In this document: positions 43,201 to 54,884 of the stretch, one piece after another
Numbering within the stretch: the stretch's first letter is position 1
How the letters are laid out: each line of letters starts with the position of its first letter
NCBI GenBank assembly: GCA_026929865.2
Contig: CM049418.1
Location: forward strand, 9,636,501-9,700,500
DNA length: 64,000 bases
From: Hyperoplus lanceolatus
Taxonomy: Eukaryota > Chordata > Actinopteri > Uranoscopiformes > Ammodytidae
Direction: 5' to 3'
Made by a program: the position numbers and the translations under genes
Notes under the pieces: generated by a model
The model's input: only the letters and a program-made list of their open reading frames with translations
Told to the model about the DNA's origin: nothing
The model's database searches: none

Positions 43201-45418
43201 AGAAACGAAAAATCAGCGATCCTTATTTAACGCCTTTTCAGAATTAGGCTGACTGCTGTTGAGGTTTACTTTTTCGCATTTTATGCATGCGATATTGTCC
43301 GGGTAGAGGAGTTACCTGAGTTTGGTCAATCAAGACGCCGCCTGGTCTCATCTATTCTTCAAATCTGTTACTACGTTTGAGTGTGTTTGAAATTGGTTAA
43401 GAAGTTTGTAGTCATATTAGAATTGATATTAACTCACTTTAGCTTGTGGCCTTCTATCCAGTGGCTTGGGAATGACTTCCTTCCATGAGGGGGGATTGTT
43501 CCTTTGTAATGGTCCAATTGAAGGTTCAGCAACAGGCGACAGTTGACTTTTCAAGTTTTTATAGACGACCAGATGAAATCATCACTCACCGGAGCCTCTG
43601 TTTGTCTTCAATTTTCTTACGGTTTACAGATTTCATCTTGCAGATATCTTTGCTGTTATGCGAATTTGGAATTTCACCAAGAAGGCGTCCAGGAGTCTAG
43701 AAAATGCGTGTTTTAGGTATCCTTTATGAATTATTGTTGATGTTTGGGGCATAAAGACTTTGTATTAACTTTCGAATTTCTTTTGGTTCATATCAATTTT
43801 GGTTGGTATTAGACTCACGTCATATTTTAGGTCTGAATGATAGTCATTTTGTTTGAAATGATCAGCCTTTATCACTTCTGCTGTAGAATTGTATTAATCA
43901 GTTTTCACCTCTTTCATTTCTGCTTTTCTTGTATTTTTTTGGTCGTGTTTTTTCTTGCGTTTTTGTCTGAATGTTTGTATCTTTGAAACTACTGCGGAAT
44001 GAAACACTTTTCTCAACAGTTTTTAGAGCATCCCATAGGTATTGCTGGCTCATCTCAGTCATTATCATTGTCTTGTAAATTACTATGATTAGCCGATCAT
44101 CGACCACTGGTTTATATATTAACATCCCTCGTCAAGTAACTTCCATATCGGATTCTTTTTCATTCTGACTGAAATGGTTTGAAAGATTGGTATACGGCTA
44201 TTTTTGGCAATACTCCAATCTCTTATATCTTCTTTCTGTATAAAATAGTTTGAATTGTTATATGTAGAGTGTTGCTGAATAGGATCAGTCCACAAAACCC
44301 CTTTAGTTCAGCCTTCTGTTACTCGGCAGAAACTGAACGATGTAGTCTCTACTTTGCGCTGTTGCAGAGCCTCCAGCTAGAGTAATGTCGTAGCAATAAA
44401 CTTTACTTTCTTGAGCTGTGATCGTTTTTCTTTCCCTGCACGCTTCTTTAAAACTTTGTCCTTGATATTAACTGCTTGAGAGTCGAGTAGAATCATCCTC
44501 ACTGCTATCCCGCCTTTGGCTTCTCAAAACAGGGCCTGGTAAATGTTAAACCTGGAGGTCCGCTTTCAGCGTGGTGCTTCGTCTTTTTAAGTGATTTATC
44601 CATAAATCACTACACTTATTTCTATTTCAGCCCAGAATTTCTTGATTCTAAATCAGGTTTCAGCTGGTCCACTATTTTCTGTTCCTTTTAGTAAGGTCCT
44701 TCTTAGCATTTATGCCAGTATCAAATTGTTGGACCTCTTGATGCTGTAGCCAGCTGCATTCATCTGTCATTTTGCCTCTTTCTGCTAACTCCGCGCTCTT
44801 TAGCTGGGCCATGGTTAATGTCCTCCAGTTGGTTTTTCACTTTAAGTAAGATTTGGACTTTTGATAGTTTTCAGGTCAACTTGTTTTTTTTGTATGGGTT
44901 TTGATTTGCTTGCTGATGTTTCTAAGCCAGCTTCTTGGCGTGGGGGAATGTTAGCTGTGTAGTCCAGTTAGCTGGTCTTATTCCTCGGTCAGAAGGATTT
45001 TATTTTTTGACTTTGTTCAAGTGGGATTTTCTTGTTATGTTTTTTTTGATCCTTGGCTCATTGTCAACGTCTCAATGTATTTTGTTTGCTGTATTTTGTA
45101 GTTTTGTGTCGCATTAGGAGCACAACTGGTTGAATGCCCATACTTGCTGCTGACTGGCCACCTGAAGTCCGAGGCTTTTTATAGGCCTATATTTGAATTT
45201 CTGCTTCCTGAACGCCAAAGATGGCACAAACACGGGCCTATATTGTGAGCTCAGCCATGACTAGTGTAGGAGGTGAGCCACACCTGTGACCGACCTTGCA
45301 TGTGTAACTTCAGCTAGTAACATATAATGGGAATATTCCTGAACTGAATCAATCAATGATAATATTGAAATAAAGGTTTGATTGAATAGTGGTAACTATT
45401 TCTTCTGTCTTCATATAG
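40221..45418. other. Long AT-rich stretch with no recognised element
   Basis: A GAGT tandem run lies just upstream (40055-40080). At 40625-40760 there is a SINE-like block (ACTCTGGTTCCTCCC...). From 41.3 to 45.3 kb no inverted-repeat ends, exon or retroelement domain could be recognised on either strand; short frames only. Confidence 0.35.
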
Positions 45419-45493
45419 AGAAGTCAAGCCCACAGGATTGTGAAAGCCTGGGAGTTCTCACAATATCTGAACCCAATAAGGGTAGTGCAGAAG
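45419..45493 (+). CDS. Candidate exon c of an unrecognised small gene
   Basis: Acceptor tract TTTCTTCTGTCTTCATATAG and donor GTAACA. In phase with exon b it encodes EKSSPQDCESLGVLTISEP then NKGSAE, leaving one base. Confidence 0.35.
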
Positions 45494-45838
45494 GTAACAC
45501 TATGCTAGTTATAAAGGTGCTATGGTTTTGAAGTAGTTGAGCCATGTTTTCAGATTTATTGTGTACAAAGTGATACATTTTGTGTTCTTTTGTTTTGATC
45601 ACATTGGCTGAAGCTAGTCTTAAAGATTTGGAGTATTTAGCCATTTAAATTGAGCTGCATGCAATGGTTTTTAGCATGTTGGTCAAAGAAGAATGTTTGT
45701 GTTGCAATTTTTGGTATTATATGAATGGCAGGCTAGCCTAAAGCAATAAGTATAGCATGTTGAAGAGCTGTAAGAAAAATTAAATGAAAAAGAGAGGTTT
45801 AAATCAATGTGTTACTATTTCTTCTTCTCTTCATACAG

Positions 45839-45870
45839 AAAGGCCGCTTATGTTGTTTTCTTACTGCTGA
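45839..45870 (+). CDS. Candidate terminal exon d with stop
   Basis: Acceptor tract TTTCTTCTTCTCTTCATACAG. In phase with exon c it encodes ERPLMLFSYC and stops at 45868-45870. The preceding intron end is a near-copy of that before exon c (ACTATTTCTTCT...TTCATA), a local duplication. Confidence 0.33.
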
Positions 45871-47092
45871 CCAGTTGAGGGACACAAAGGAAGAATACAT
45901 ATATAGATTGTTTTTCGTGTATATCGTTAGTTACTTGAAAGTGCCAAAGAATCATCTATTTTAGTGTTTGTGTAGCTTTATATTGAATGTGGAGTAGTTC
46001 ATAGTTAGGCTGTTGTTGAAGTGTATGTATTGGGTAGGTGCATGCATTATTTACTGTTTTATTAGAAGTATATGGAAGGTGTTATGAAAAGATCATGTTA
46101 GATTGATTGTCATGAAGTGATATGCAGCCCCTTGTAAAAGAATTGGGAAGTTTAGGCCTTTAATTGACATTTTCTTGTCAAATTCTAAATAATATGCGGT
46201 GTTCCTTTGGAAAAGTTGTATCAATTTAGCGAAAATGAAAGCTGAAACATCTTTGGTCTTTGTAAGAAGAAAGGAATTGGCCAACTGTTTTGGTAAGGGA
46301 TGTTTTTTTGTTTGACTGAGGAAACCAGCTTCCAGCCCATTAGACTATCTATGGGCAACTAAGAAGGGGATTGTAATGAAGAAATGTTTATCTTTGGAAA
46401 AGTCTTTTAATTCAATATGCGCTCTGGGATGTTATTTGGCCGGACATATCGCATGAATCAATACATTGAAATGTATTTGTAATGAAAAAGTCAGAGTTCC
46501 ATATGTTGTAGATGTGATATATTATTGGTGTTTTTTTGTTGAACTTTTCAGGATTGGGGCTTACAGTTGATGAAAATCCAGCATGTGAAAATGTTGGAAT
46601 ATTCCATAATGCAAGGGCAATTGAGAAAAAAGGGATAATACAGAAATGTTGATTTTTTTAGATAAGTATCTTCACACTTGGTCTTTGATGTTATTTGGCA
46701 TGAATTATTGCAGTGATGTGGCACGGCTGAGTTGTGACGGAAGGCCAGGTTGCATCGATAGTGGCCTTCAGCTGGTCTGTATTGTTGGGTGTGGCACATG
46801 TTCCTCTTGACAATTGTCCACAGATTTTTCAAGGGTTTCGGGTCAGGAGAGTTCTCTGAGCAATCCAGCACAGCGAGACCATGGTCAGTCAAGCAGGTGT
46901 CAAGTCTTGCCGTAAAAGGTAATCTCCATAAAGGTCGTAAGCAGACGAAAGCGTCAATGACTTTAAAACTTTTTTTTTTGGTTTGAATCAATGTTGTTTA
47001 TGTCATGCTTCTGTTTGATCCAGTCCAAAGTCAACACAGCTGTCTAGCAGGACATTTTAGAGGCCGATTGCTTCCTTCCTTTCCATGCCATG
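45871..47092. other. No recognised gene
   Basis: The 147-codon minus-strand frame at 46548-46991 starts MIQTKKKSFKVIDAFVCLRP. The segment VLDCSENSPDPKPLKNLW recalls the C-terminal catalytic region of Tc1-like transposases (DWPAQSPDLNPIENLW), so this is probably a decayed Tc1-like transposase fragment. Confidence 0.45.
46548..46991 (-). pseudogene. Probable decayed Tc1-like transposase fragment
   Basis: On the minus strand, SENSPDPKPLKNLWTIVKRN resembles the SPDLNPIENLW block of Tc1/mariner transposases, preceded by DTCLTDHGLAVLDC. The N-terminal DDE parts are missing and no terminal repeats are recognised nearby. Confidence 0.5.
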
Positions 47093-47096
47093 TTAA

Positions 47097-47421
47097 AGGT
47101 CACATATTATGCTAAATGCACTTTTTAAATGGGTGTGCCTAGAGACTGGCAAAATATCCCAAAAAATAACAATCTCTCCTTTTCTCACTCTCCCCCTTTG
47201 TGAAACCCCCACCCCTCCCCCAATATACTCCAGTCAGAATTCTCCTCCCACACCCCTATTTGTTATTGGTCCACGGCCCCGACAGAGCTCAAAGATTGTA
47301 TATTTACGAGGGGAGCTGCAGCTTTTTTGAAAAAATAGGCATAGTACAAAAAATGATGTGAAAGTTTTTTCAGCAAACAATTAAAGCAAAACGTATTAAT
47401 ATGGTGTATAATATGGGAGCT
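47097..47421. mobile_element. 325 bp TTAA-flanked MITE
   Basis: The ends AGGTCACATATTATGC and GTATAATATGGGAGCT are inverted copies with TTAA outside both (47093-47096, 47422-47425). Ends resemble those of the 58656 element. Confidence 0.8.
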
Positions 47422-47539
47422 TTAATGCAATAATTGATGCAAAACAAGACACCAGACCAGGTACTGGGCGGATGAACTGACATACTTTCGGATCAGTGGG
47501 AGGGTTGGTTTTGATGTCATTGTGGCTACTGGAACAGAA

Positions 47540-47760
47540 CGGGCTCTCCCAATGGTATGTCTATGTCGAAGTGTCCCTGGGCAAGACACTGAACCCCGAA
47601 TTGCTCCCGATAGTTAGCACCTATGCTAAGCCACTCTATGATAGCAAGTGCTATCGTGTATGAATGCAGACTGGGTGAAGGCGGCTAAAAAAGAACAAAG
47701 CGCTTGGTCTGATAAACGGAAATATAAAGCAAACAAGTCCATTTACCATTACTCCATTAT
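47540..47760 (+). repeat. SINE-like fragment
   Basis: GTGTCCCTGGGCAAGACACT, GAACCCCGAATTGCTCC and AACAAAGCGCTTGGT followed by CAAGTCCATTTACCATT is a common fish SINE tail arrangement. Confidence 0.55.
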
Positions 47761-48957
47761 CTTTCTAGTTCCATTCTGGGTGACTAACTTAACTGTCAAT
47801 CAATATTCTTCTTCTGCTGCCCAACAGTCCCTCCCAGTTCCCTGCAAATCTCACTGCTGGCAGAGCCTAAATGTGCGCCCACAACCCGCTTCCTCAAAAC
47901 AAGAGAGGGACGTCCAAAAATTCAGCCACTTTCTTCCAATGCAGGAGCCCAATGGTCTTCCTACCGACTTTTCGCACTACGCTCATCCCGTAAATGTTTT
48001 ACTTGTGTCAAATAAATAAACCAAGTCATTTGATCCATGGCTTGGCTTTTCTTTTAATATTTATGTATAAGAACTGCTTTATTCTCATCAACAAAATTTC
48101 CTTGCTGTATTTACCTATTCGAGTTGGAGTAGAGAGGCTCTAAACAAATCAAGTCCATTACTTCTGGAAATTGTTAGATGGGTGGAAACCCAAGGTGGCA
48201 GATTTAATGGGGTGGACCAACTCTGAGATGTGCATGAGCTCTCTGAGGCAGTGTCTATTGTAAACACCTCAAGAGAGACAAGGAGACGTACAACTGGCAA
48301 ACCGCTTAGCTTACGACGCTCGATGGTGCAGAGATCAAAATTCATCTGCATATTTCCCTCAACATTCTTCTTCCTAAGGAAATACAGCCTGTTAGGCCTT
48401 CTTCAGAAGCACCTTAGTGTTTATTATCCAGATCAAGTGGACAGAAGACACACCCACAAAGAATGAGTGGAAGCTGTCTACTAGATAGTAATGACCTCAA
48501 TGATATAGGACAATTTACCAAGTACTGGATGAAATGCCAAGAGCCTTTACATAGTGACTTCAAATCCTCTTCTCAGACCAAGTCGCAACATCTCAAACTA
48601 AAGCTTTACACAGTCTACTACTAATGCGCAGCACAATAAGCTGGCCCACAATACCCTGTCAAGAGACAGCGAGGGAAAACTTGAGGAACACTTAAGTGCA
48701 TTATCACTTAACAACAAATAAAGTGCACGAGTTACAAGAACCAGTCAAACCAATCACTTCGTTTCACTGGCCATGGATCCATGGGCCATTTTCAGCATCA
48801 AACATTTTCCAAGGCCACGTCATACATTTCATTTATCACATATCTCAGTTTAGAGTCCACCACTGAAGTAAACCTGATAAACAAGTGACTGATATAATAT
48901 ATTAATCACCAAAATACTACAGGATATATCATTAATAAAGAGAGAGAGTAGATAGAC

Positions 48958-48995
<38 letters not shown>

Positions 48996-49978
48996 GAGGA
49001 TAGAGAATAGTTCAACAAATAAACAACACAAGCTTGCCTCTTCATATCTCAATGATTGAGCACACCATATGTCCCCTTGGTGGGAACTCAAACACATTGT
49101 TGGACTCAAATTGCTAGCTGAGTTTGTTTATTGAATGAAATATAGAGAGATATGGCCTTGGTGGGGGGAGTAGCTGGTGGCAAATATCCTGGGGTAACTC
49201 CCAGATTACAGTCAGTGTGTGTAATGGGGTGAAGACCACACACTTTTCAACTGTGCTCGTGTTTGTGATCTGAGCTCAGCTTTTGGGTGGCAGTAAGTGA
49301 ATAACAACACACTATTCTTGGAGCAGTTTCTACTACCAATAAAAGGACTGACACATCGAACCATACCAGCAGCGTATTCGGACATTAAATTCATTACAGA
49401 TTGCTCAAACTTACATCAAACCATTGCCCCTCAGAGTAGTAAGCTACAGGTAAAGCCACTAAACACAACAACCTATTGTGTGTTTTTGATTAATTTACCA
49501 AGCCAAATTAGACAACACACTTTAAAAACAAAGAAGAAATGACCAAACAAATCAAAGAAATCAATAACTCTGCAACTAAACAGAGTGTTTTAGCAGACTA
49601 AAACTTTCAACAACTTGACACAAAATTCAACAACCAAAACAAACAGCACCATTCCTAGATCTAATGTATATTGTACCAGTCTTTAGTAAAACCCAAGCAA
49701 CAATCTTCTTGATTTTTTTATTTGGTAAAATATTTAACAAATAAGTTCCACAACAATTTTAAGTTGACCTTAATACTGTCTGCATGTGAGGTGATCTGTG
49801 AATTTACCTGCTATTTCCAACCATACCTTCTAGTAGTGTTATCCAAGGTCATAAACAGAGTGGAAGGGAAGGAGCAGTGATCAGGCAGGAGAGAGTCACA
49901 CAGGTGATTCACTGATGGGCCTGACTTCAGATTGGACAAGTGTGGAAAAGTCCCTCCAGCTCACCTGTAGATAAACAA
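47761..49978. other. No recognised gene; contains a GATA microsatellite
   Basis: A (GATA)n run lies at 48950-48995. Open frames on both strands at 48115-48466 overlap each other and show no known domain. Confidence 0.4.
48950..48995 (+). repeat. (GATA)n microsatellite
   Basis: About eleven consecutive GATA units. Confidence 0.95.
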
Positions 49979-50060
49979 GTAAGTAAGTAAAATTAATCTA
50001 TATAGCACTTTTCACAGACAGGTTCACAAGTTGCTTTACAATGTATACAAATAAAATAAA
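49979..50060 (-). repeat. LINE/SINE tail, minus strand
   Basis: AAGTAAGTAAGTAAAATTAATC then TATATAGCACTTTTCACAGA is the reverse of a fish LINE tail ending (TTAC)n. Confidence 0.6.
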
Positions 50061-50155
50061 AACTACTAAATACATCTAAGAATAAAACCAATTATAAAAC
50101 GCACAAGTTATACCCAAAAGCTGAACTTGTGTTAACAGACAGGTTAACAGATTCT

Positions 50156-50730
50156 CCCTGCATACTTTTTCTTTTTACTACACAACATACTAAAATACAC
50201 AAGAGTTTTAGGGCCACAGGGGAGAAAAAAAAAATCCGATAAGGAAAGATTTTTGTTTTCAATTTGGCCAGAAATGTCAAGAATAAAAGAGAAATACTCC
50301 AAGATGCCATTGGACTTAAGGCTGTTACATACTCCGCGAGAAGAAAGAACTAAGTTCTCTCTGGTCTGGACATTTCATACTTCACAAGAACTCAAGTACC
50401 AAACTAGCGCTAGCTGTTTTCCTCATTGACTTCAGATTGACCAATCGCACAATAGTTCTCGGACAAGCTGCGAGAACAAAGTTCGGCCCGGACCGTGTGT
50501 CAAGAACAAGCTGCGAGAACAGCTGAACGAGAGCTGCGAGAAAAAAAATGACGTCATTTTCTTCTCACAGCTCTGTCACCGAGAACTTTGTTTTTTCTTC
50601 TCGCAGAGTATGTAACAGGCTTTATTGAGCCATATGTGTATTTTCAGCATACTGCAATTGACGTGCATGTATTGGGACATCCTAAATCTCTTTCAGGCAT
50701 ACCAAGTAGTAGGGAAGTATGGGTATTGGA
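50156..50730. mobile_element. MITE copy related to 37329-37588, interrupted
   Basis: GAGTTTTAGGGCCACAG and CAGCATACTGCAATTGACGT then GCATGTATTGGGACAT match 37343-37590 in order. The two halves are separated by the element at 50319-50621. Confidence 0.7.
50319..50621. mobile_element. PIF/Harbinger-like 303 bp MITE
   Basis: The ends AGGCTGTTACATACTCCGCG and AGTATGTAACAGGCT with TTA on both sides (50316-50318, 50622-50624). The interior is GAGAAC/GTTCTC-rich. A truncated relative is at 63640-63960. Confidence 0.8.
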
Positions 50731-52424
50731 TGGGACAGTTAATTGAGTTCATGTCCAATCCAGCTAAATAGGTAAACAGTGCCATCTCCTGTTGTAAGTG
50801 TGTACCTCAAGGGAGCAGTGGAGTCATCAGGGGAATGACTCCTGAGGCCTATTGCACAAAACCAAGATACGGAATTTACCTAGGATATTTCTGTTATCCT
50901 TAATCGTTTAAGTATCATCTCCAAAAAGGGAAGTTGAAATGGAAAAATAAAACAATAACAAGAAGCTATATCAACAAAACAGAACAGATGTTTTAAACAA
51001 AACATAATGTAATGTCAGCACAGTTTAAGCCGTAACGAAATGAAAACAGGTCGGAAGTAAGTTAATAAGAAGTTTGAAAAATGACGTATATATCAGAAAA
51101 CAGTTCGATCAAATAAAGGCCTGTAAAAAAGCCGTATACATACGCAATAAGAACGAACGTAATCCCTATTTATAAGTAGAAAACAGCCAATAATGACAAA
51201 CAAGAAGAAAAGACAGATTTTAGTAAGGAAACCCATGTATGTAGAAAGTTTATATAAATATCCTTTCATCCAAAGACAATGGTAATTAATGAATAACATG
51301 AAACAGTAACACTGGGTAGGTCAGATGAAAGTTCCAATGTAACCCAATACAAATGTAGTAAAATATAAATATAAAGAGAACTTGCTTAAATAGTTAATAA
51401 AGGTAAATATCATGCTCCCACACCAATAATGAAAATAACGGAATGAATTTTAATATCGTAAAATAAAAAAGAATTTGAAATACAACAAATTTAACAGGGT
51501 AAATAATAACCAAATATTGGGAATGAATGAATGAATATGGCTCCTACACACTGGATTTAAACATGCTATGAACTACTATACAATGAGATCCAATCACACC
51601 AACATACACATTAATGATATCAATGACAACCATAATAGCCTATGTAAACAGGCAATCAGATTGACCATGAACCACAGTTGCTCTCGAATTATCATTGACC
51701 GCATGTCAAAACAAAAACAAAAAAACATCCACAAAATTGTGTTTTTTGTAACAGTAACTGTGTATCTGAATCCAAATCTGATGAAAATGGGGGGCAGTAC
51801 CTGATAAGCCTTTGGCTTCTTCCGTCTCCCTTCGGACAACACAAAGTATGATGTATGAATATGTCAAAGAGAAAATTGTGTATTGTGTACAATTGTCCCA
51901 AAGAATAATAAATAAACTGGAATAGATAACAATGGCTGGATGCTTCAAACTATACACTCAATGCCCATATGATAGAAGGTGGCTCGCTAAAATCAACACA
52001 AACTCAAACTTCCTCAGAGCAACTTTAACATTCTGCATTTCAACACTCAACAACTTTAGTCGTAGTCAGCAATGGCAATAGCTAACTACAGAGATTAAAT
52101 GCCTGTGCTACATTAGGGACGAATGAAAATGTCAGAAGGAAAGCTAATATTGATTACGAATGAAGGAGTATCAGTAGGTTATCATCAATCCACGTAAGTC
52201 ACAACACATAAACAACATGGAAGTCAGGTGTTAGAAAAATACACAAAGGAATCCTTGATTAAACCTCAATCAACTGACTAAACCAGCAGCAGATATACAG
52301 ATACAAATTACATTCCATCACACACGCACATTCTATCTGACTTTCTTCCATATTTACAGCAGAAGATCAATTCCATTGGACAAAGAGGAGGAACACGAGA
52401 AGAACAACACAGATTACAAGAAAC
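50731..52424. other. No recognised gene
   Basis: AT-rich sequence. Short frames on both strands at 51568-51957 overlap and resemble no known protein. No mobile-element ends recognised. Confidence 0.35.
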
Positions 52425-52435
52425 ACGTCTATCTG

Positions 52436-52629
52436 GGGGCGCCCAGATAGACGTTGGTAGGGCATCCCCCCATGGGCCTAGGCCAGCAGCGAACCCGAAT
52501 TCCATTCCACCCACGGCCGCTCCCTGCAGGTATGTCACTCCCCTCTCTGCCCCATTTTACCTCTGTCTCTCTGCACAATAAATAATAAAAAAGAATAAAA
52601 ATGCCCAAAAATATCTTCAAAAAAAAAAA
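52436..52629 (+). mobile_element. tRNA-derived SINE with target duplication
   Basis: Starts GGGGGCGCCCAGATAGACG, GTTGGTAGGGC (degenerate A-box), then CGAACCCGAATTCC (degenerate B-box), body ending AATAAAAATGCCCAAAAA and an A-tail. Flanked by an 11 bp direct repeat AC(G/A)TCTATCTG (52425-52435, 52635-52645). Confidence 0.8.
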
Positions 52630-52822
52630 GAGAGACATCTATCTGATTACGTCAGAAGAACAAACTGTAAAGCTCACTCTTTTCTCTCATCTTTGATGTG
52701 ATCACATCATGTCGATTTACCTTAAATAAAACTAAGGCCTTGCAAATACAGGCCCGAACTTTAAACCTTTTTCATGGTATTTTTCCTTTACATATCCGGC
52801 TAAAGAACACATTTTTTGTTAA

Positions 52823-54113
52823 AGCTGCAGTTGAGAGTTTTTTACTGCAATATTTGGCAAAACTGTCATAATAGCCATTCAGCTATATGTAGGTGAAGTG
52901 GTCTGAAAATATTTTTTTATCACTTTGCTCCCCCTGTATTCTGTGTGCTGCCCCAAAATTGCCACTGCCTATATACATTCTATTCAACTGTGGAGCGAGT
53001 CAGATTCTCCGTTCTTATTGGCTGTGGGACCTTGGCAAAGACGTTGATGCTGGGCCAGATGCGTGAGTGCTCCTCATGACCCTAGCAGTCTGACACTAGC
53101 CTACTGTTTGGTACAAGGCTACTACGGCGACAGCGAGTAGCAATGTCTTCACAAACGAACCACCTTTACCATTTCCCAGGGATACTAACAACTAACACCG
53201 CTAAGACAGCAAAAACGAGGAAAGACGCATATTGAAAAGTTAACTGCTGAAAGGGAGACGGAGAGAGCTTGAAAAAGTACACCGCCATGTCTTCTTGCCC
53301 TATCACATCAAGACCTCTCCGGATCAAGACCGCGACTTTTTTTTTCAAAACAGCGACAAGCGACAAATCTAGCTTTTTTCTGGTGTTATTGGTGACTTTT
53401 TTCACAAAGGCATCATCTTCAACGAGTAGCAGGGTGACTGATACGCAGCCCACTCCCTGGCGCAGCAGCCCCGAGCTGAGAGGTGCTCTCCTGCTCTGAC
53501 CGCAGCTGGGAGGTGGGGTTGCTGCATCGAGGACCTTCGGGCCGTCTGTCAGTGCCTGTGACGGGGACGGGCCGAGGCTCCCGCTGCTCGTTGAGAAGCG
53601 TTACAAGTGATATTTGCTTCGGCGAAAAAGTCACCAATTACACCAGAAAAAAAGCTAAATGTGTCGCTTGTCGCTGTTTTGAAAAAAAAAGTCGCCAGGG
53701 GGGCTGAAAAGTAGCTAAATATAGCGACACAATCGCTAAGTTGGCAACACTGCCCGAGCAGCCCCTCCCAGCTGCGGTCAGCGCAGGAGCACACACCTCT
53801 CTGCTCTGTTACAATTAGTTTGCTATCTTGCCTGGCAGTTACAGCTACTTTTGTTAGGCCTTACCAGCACACTTAAATGATTTTAAGCTAACATACATGG
53901 TATGTCTGTGATTAAATGTGCCCATTATGTACGTATGTAGTTACTGTTACCAATGTTTAATCACCTCGGAATCGGACATGGTGTTTGTCTCCTGTCAATG
54001 TAACTGAATTCATGAACTGACGTAGTTGTCGTTCAGAGGGAGGAGCTACAGCAGGTAGAGCGTTGGGAAAACAGCCGTTGGGATCCCAACTGGTGAAACG
54101 ATCAACTGCAGCT
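52823..54113. mobile_element. 1.3 kb TTAA-flanked element with internal inverted repeat
   Basis: The ends AGCTGCAGTTGAGAG and GATCAACTGCAGCT with TTAA outside (52819-52822, 54114-54117). Inside, 53332-53406 and 53622-53694 form a ~75 bp inverted repeat (GCGACAAGCGACAAAT versus ATGTGTCGCTTGTCGC), likely a second nested element. Confidence 0.8.
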
Positions 54114-54214
54114 TTAAGACAGGCGCTGGGCATAACCAGAAGCAGTGCCACATTTGATCCCACCTGTTATGGCCAACTATGCAGGTGGTACAATGGCCTA
54201 CAGGAAAGGTGGCC

Positions 54215-54485
54215 CACCAGTAACCATGAGGTCTCGGTTCCTTCCTCCAGGTAACCATGAGGTCTCTGGTTGGATCCCCGGCACCAGACAGGAGGGTGTT
54301 AGTAGTAAAACTAGTACTTTTCTATGTGTCCTTGAGCAAGGCACTTAACCCCAAACTGCTCCAGGGGCGCTGTACTATGGCTGACCCTGTGTGAGGACCC
54401 CCTCTGGAGTGTGGGAACTTGAGAGGGTATATGAGAAAAGACGAATTTCAATGTGAGCATTGACTAATAAAAGCAACTTACCAGA
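54215..54485 (+). repeat. SINE, plus strand
   Basis: Same family as 10206-10480: CTCTGGTTGGATCCCCGGCA, GACAGGAGGGTGTTAGTAG, CCTTGAGCAAGGCACTTAAC, CTGCTCCAGGGGCGCTG. It ends ACTAATAAAAGCAACTTA. Confidence 0.7.
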
Positions 54486-54717
54486 TAGGCTACTCCAGAT
54501 AGCCAATTAGCAAGAGGAACAGCCATACTGCTCATGTTAAAGAAACCTGGGAATAATAAAGAAAAAATATTTTAGAACGGTATGTTCATTTCATCAATGA
54601 AAAATGTTCTTCAACAACCTTAAGACAATTGTGAGTCTAGTCTGTCTGTCTGTGTCTGTCAAAATCATCAGGCTTGGAAGTAGAGTTTGTTGTTGATGAT
54701 AAAGGTGTTTTTCTTTG

Positions 54718-54723
<6 letters not shown>

Positions 54724-54764
<41 letters not shown>
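54724..54764 (+). repeat. (AT)20 microsatellite
   Basis: Uninterrupted AT run. Confidence 0.95.
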
Positions 54765-54767
<3 letters not shown>

Positions 54768-54884
54768 CTTATTGATTATAAAACTGGACTACATGTTTCA
54801 AGTTGTTGACTTAAAATATGATGGATTAAAATGACTAAATTGTAAAATAAAACTAAACAGAATTTCCTTTAAAGAGTCAGTCAG

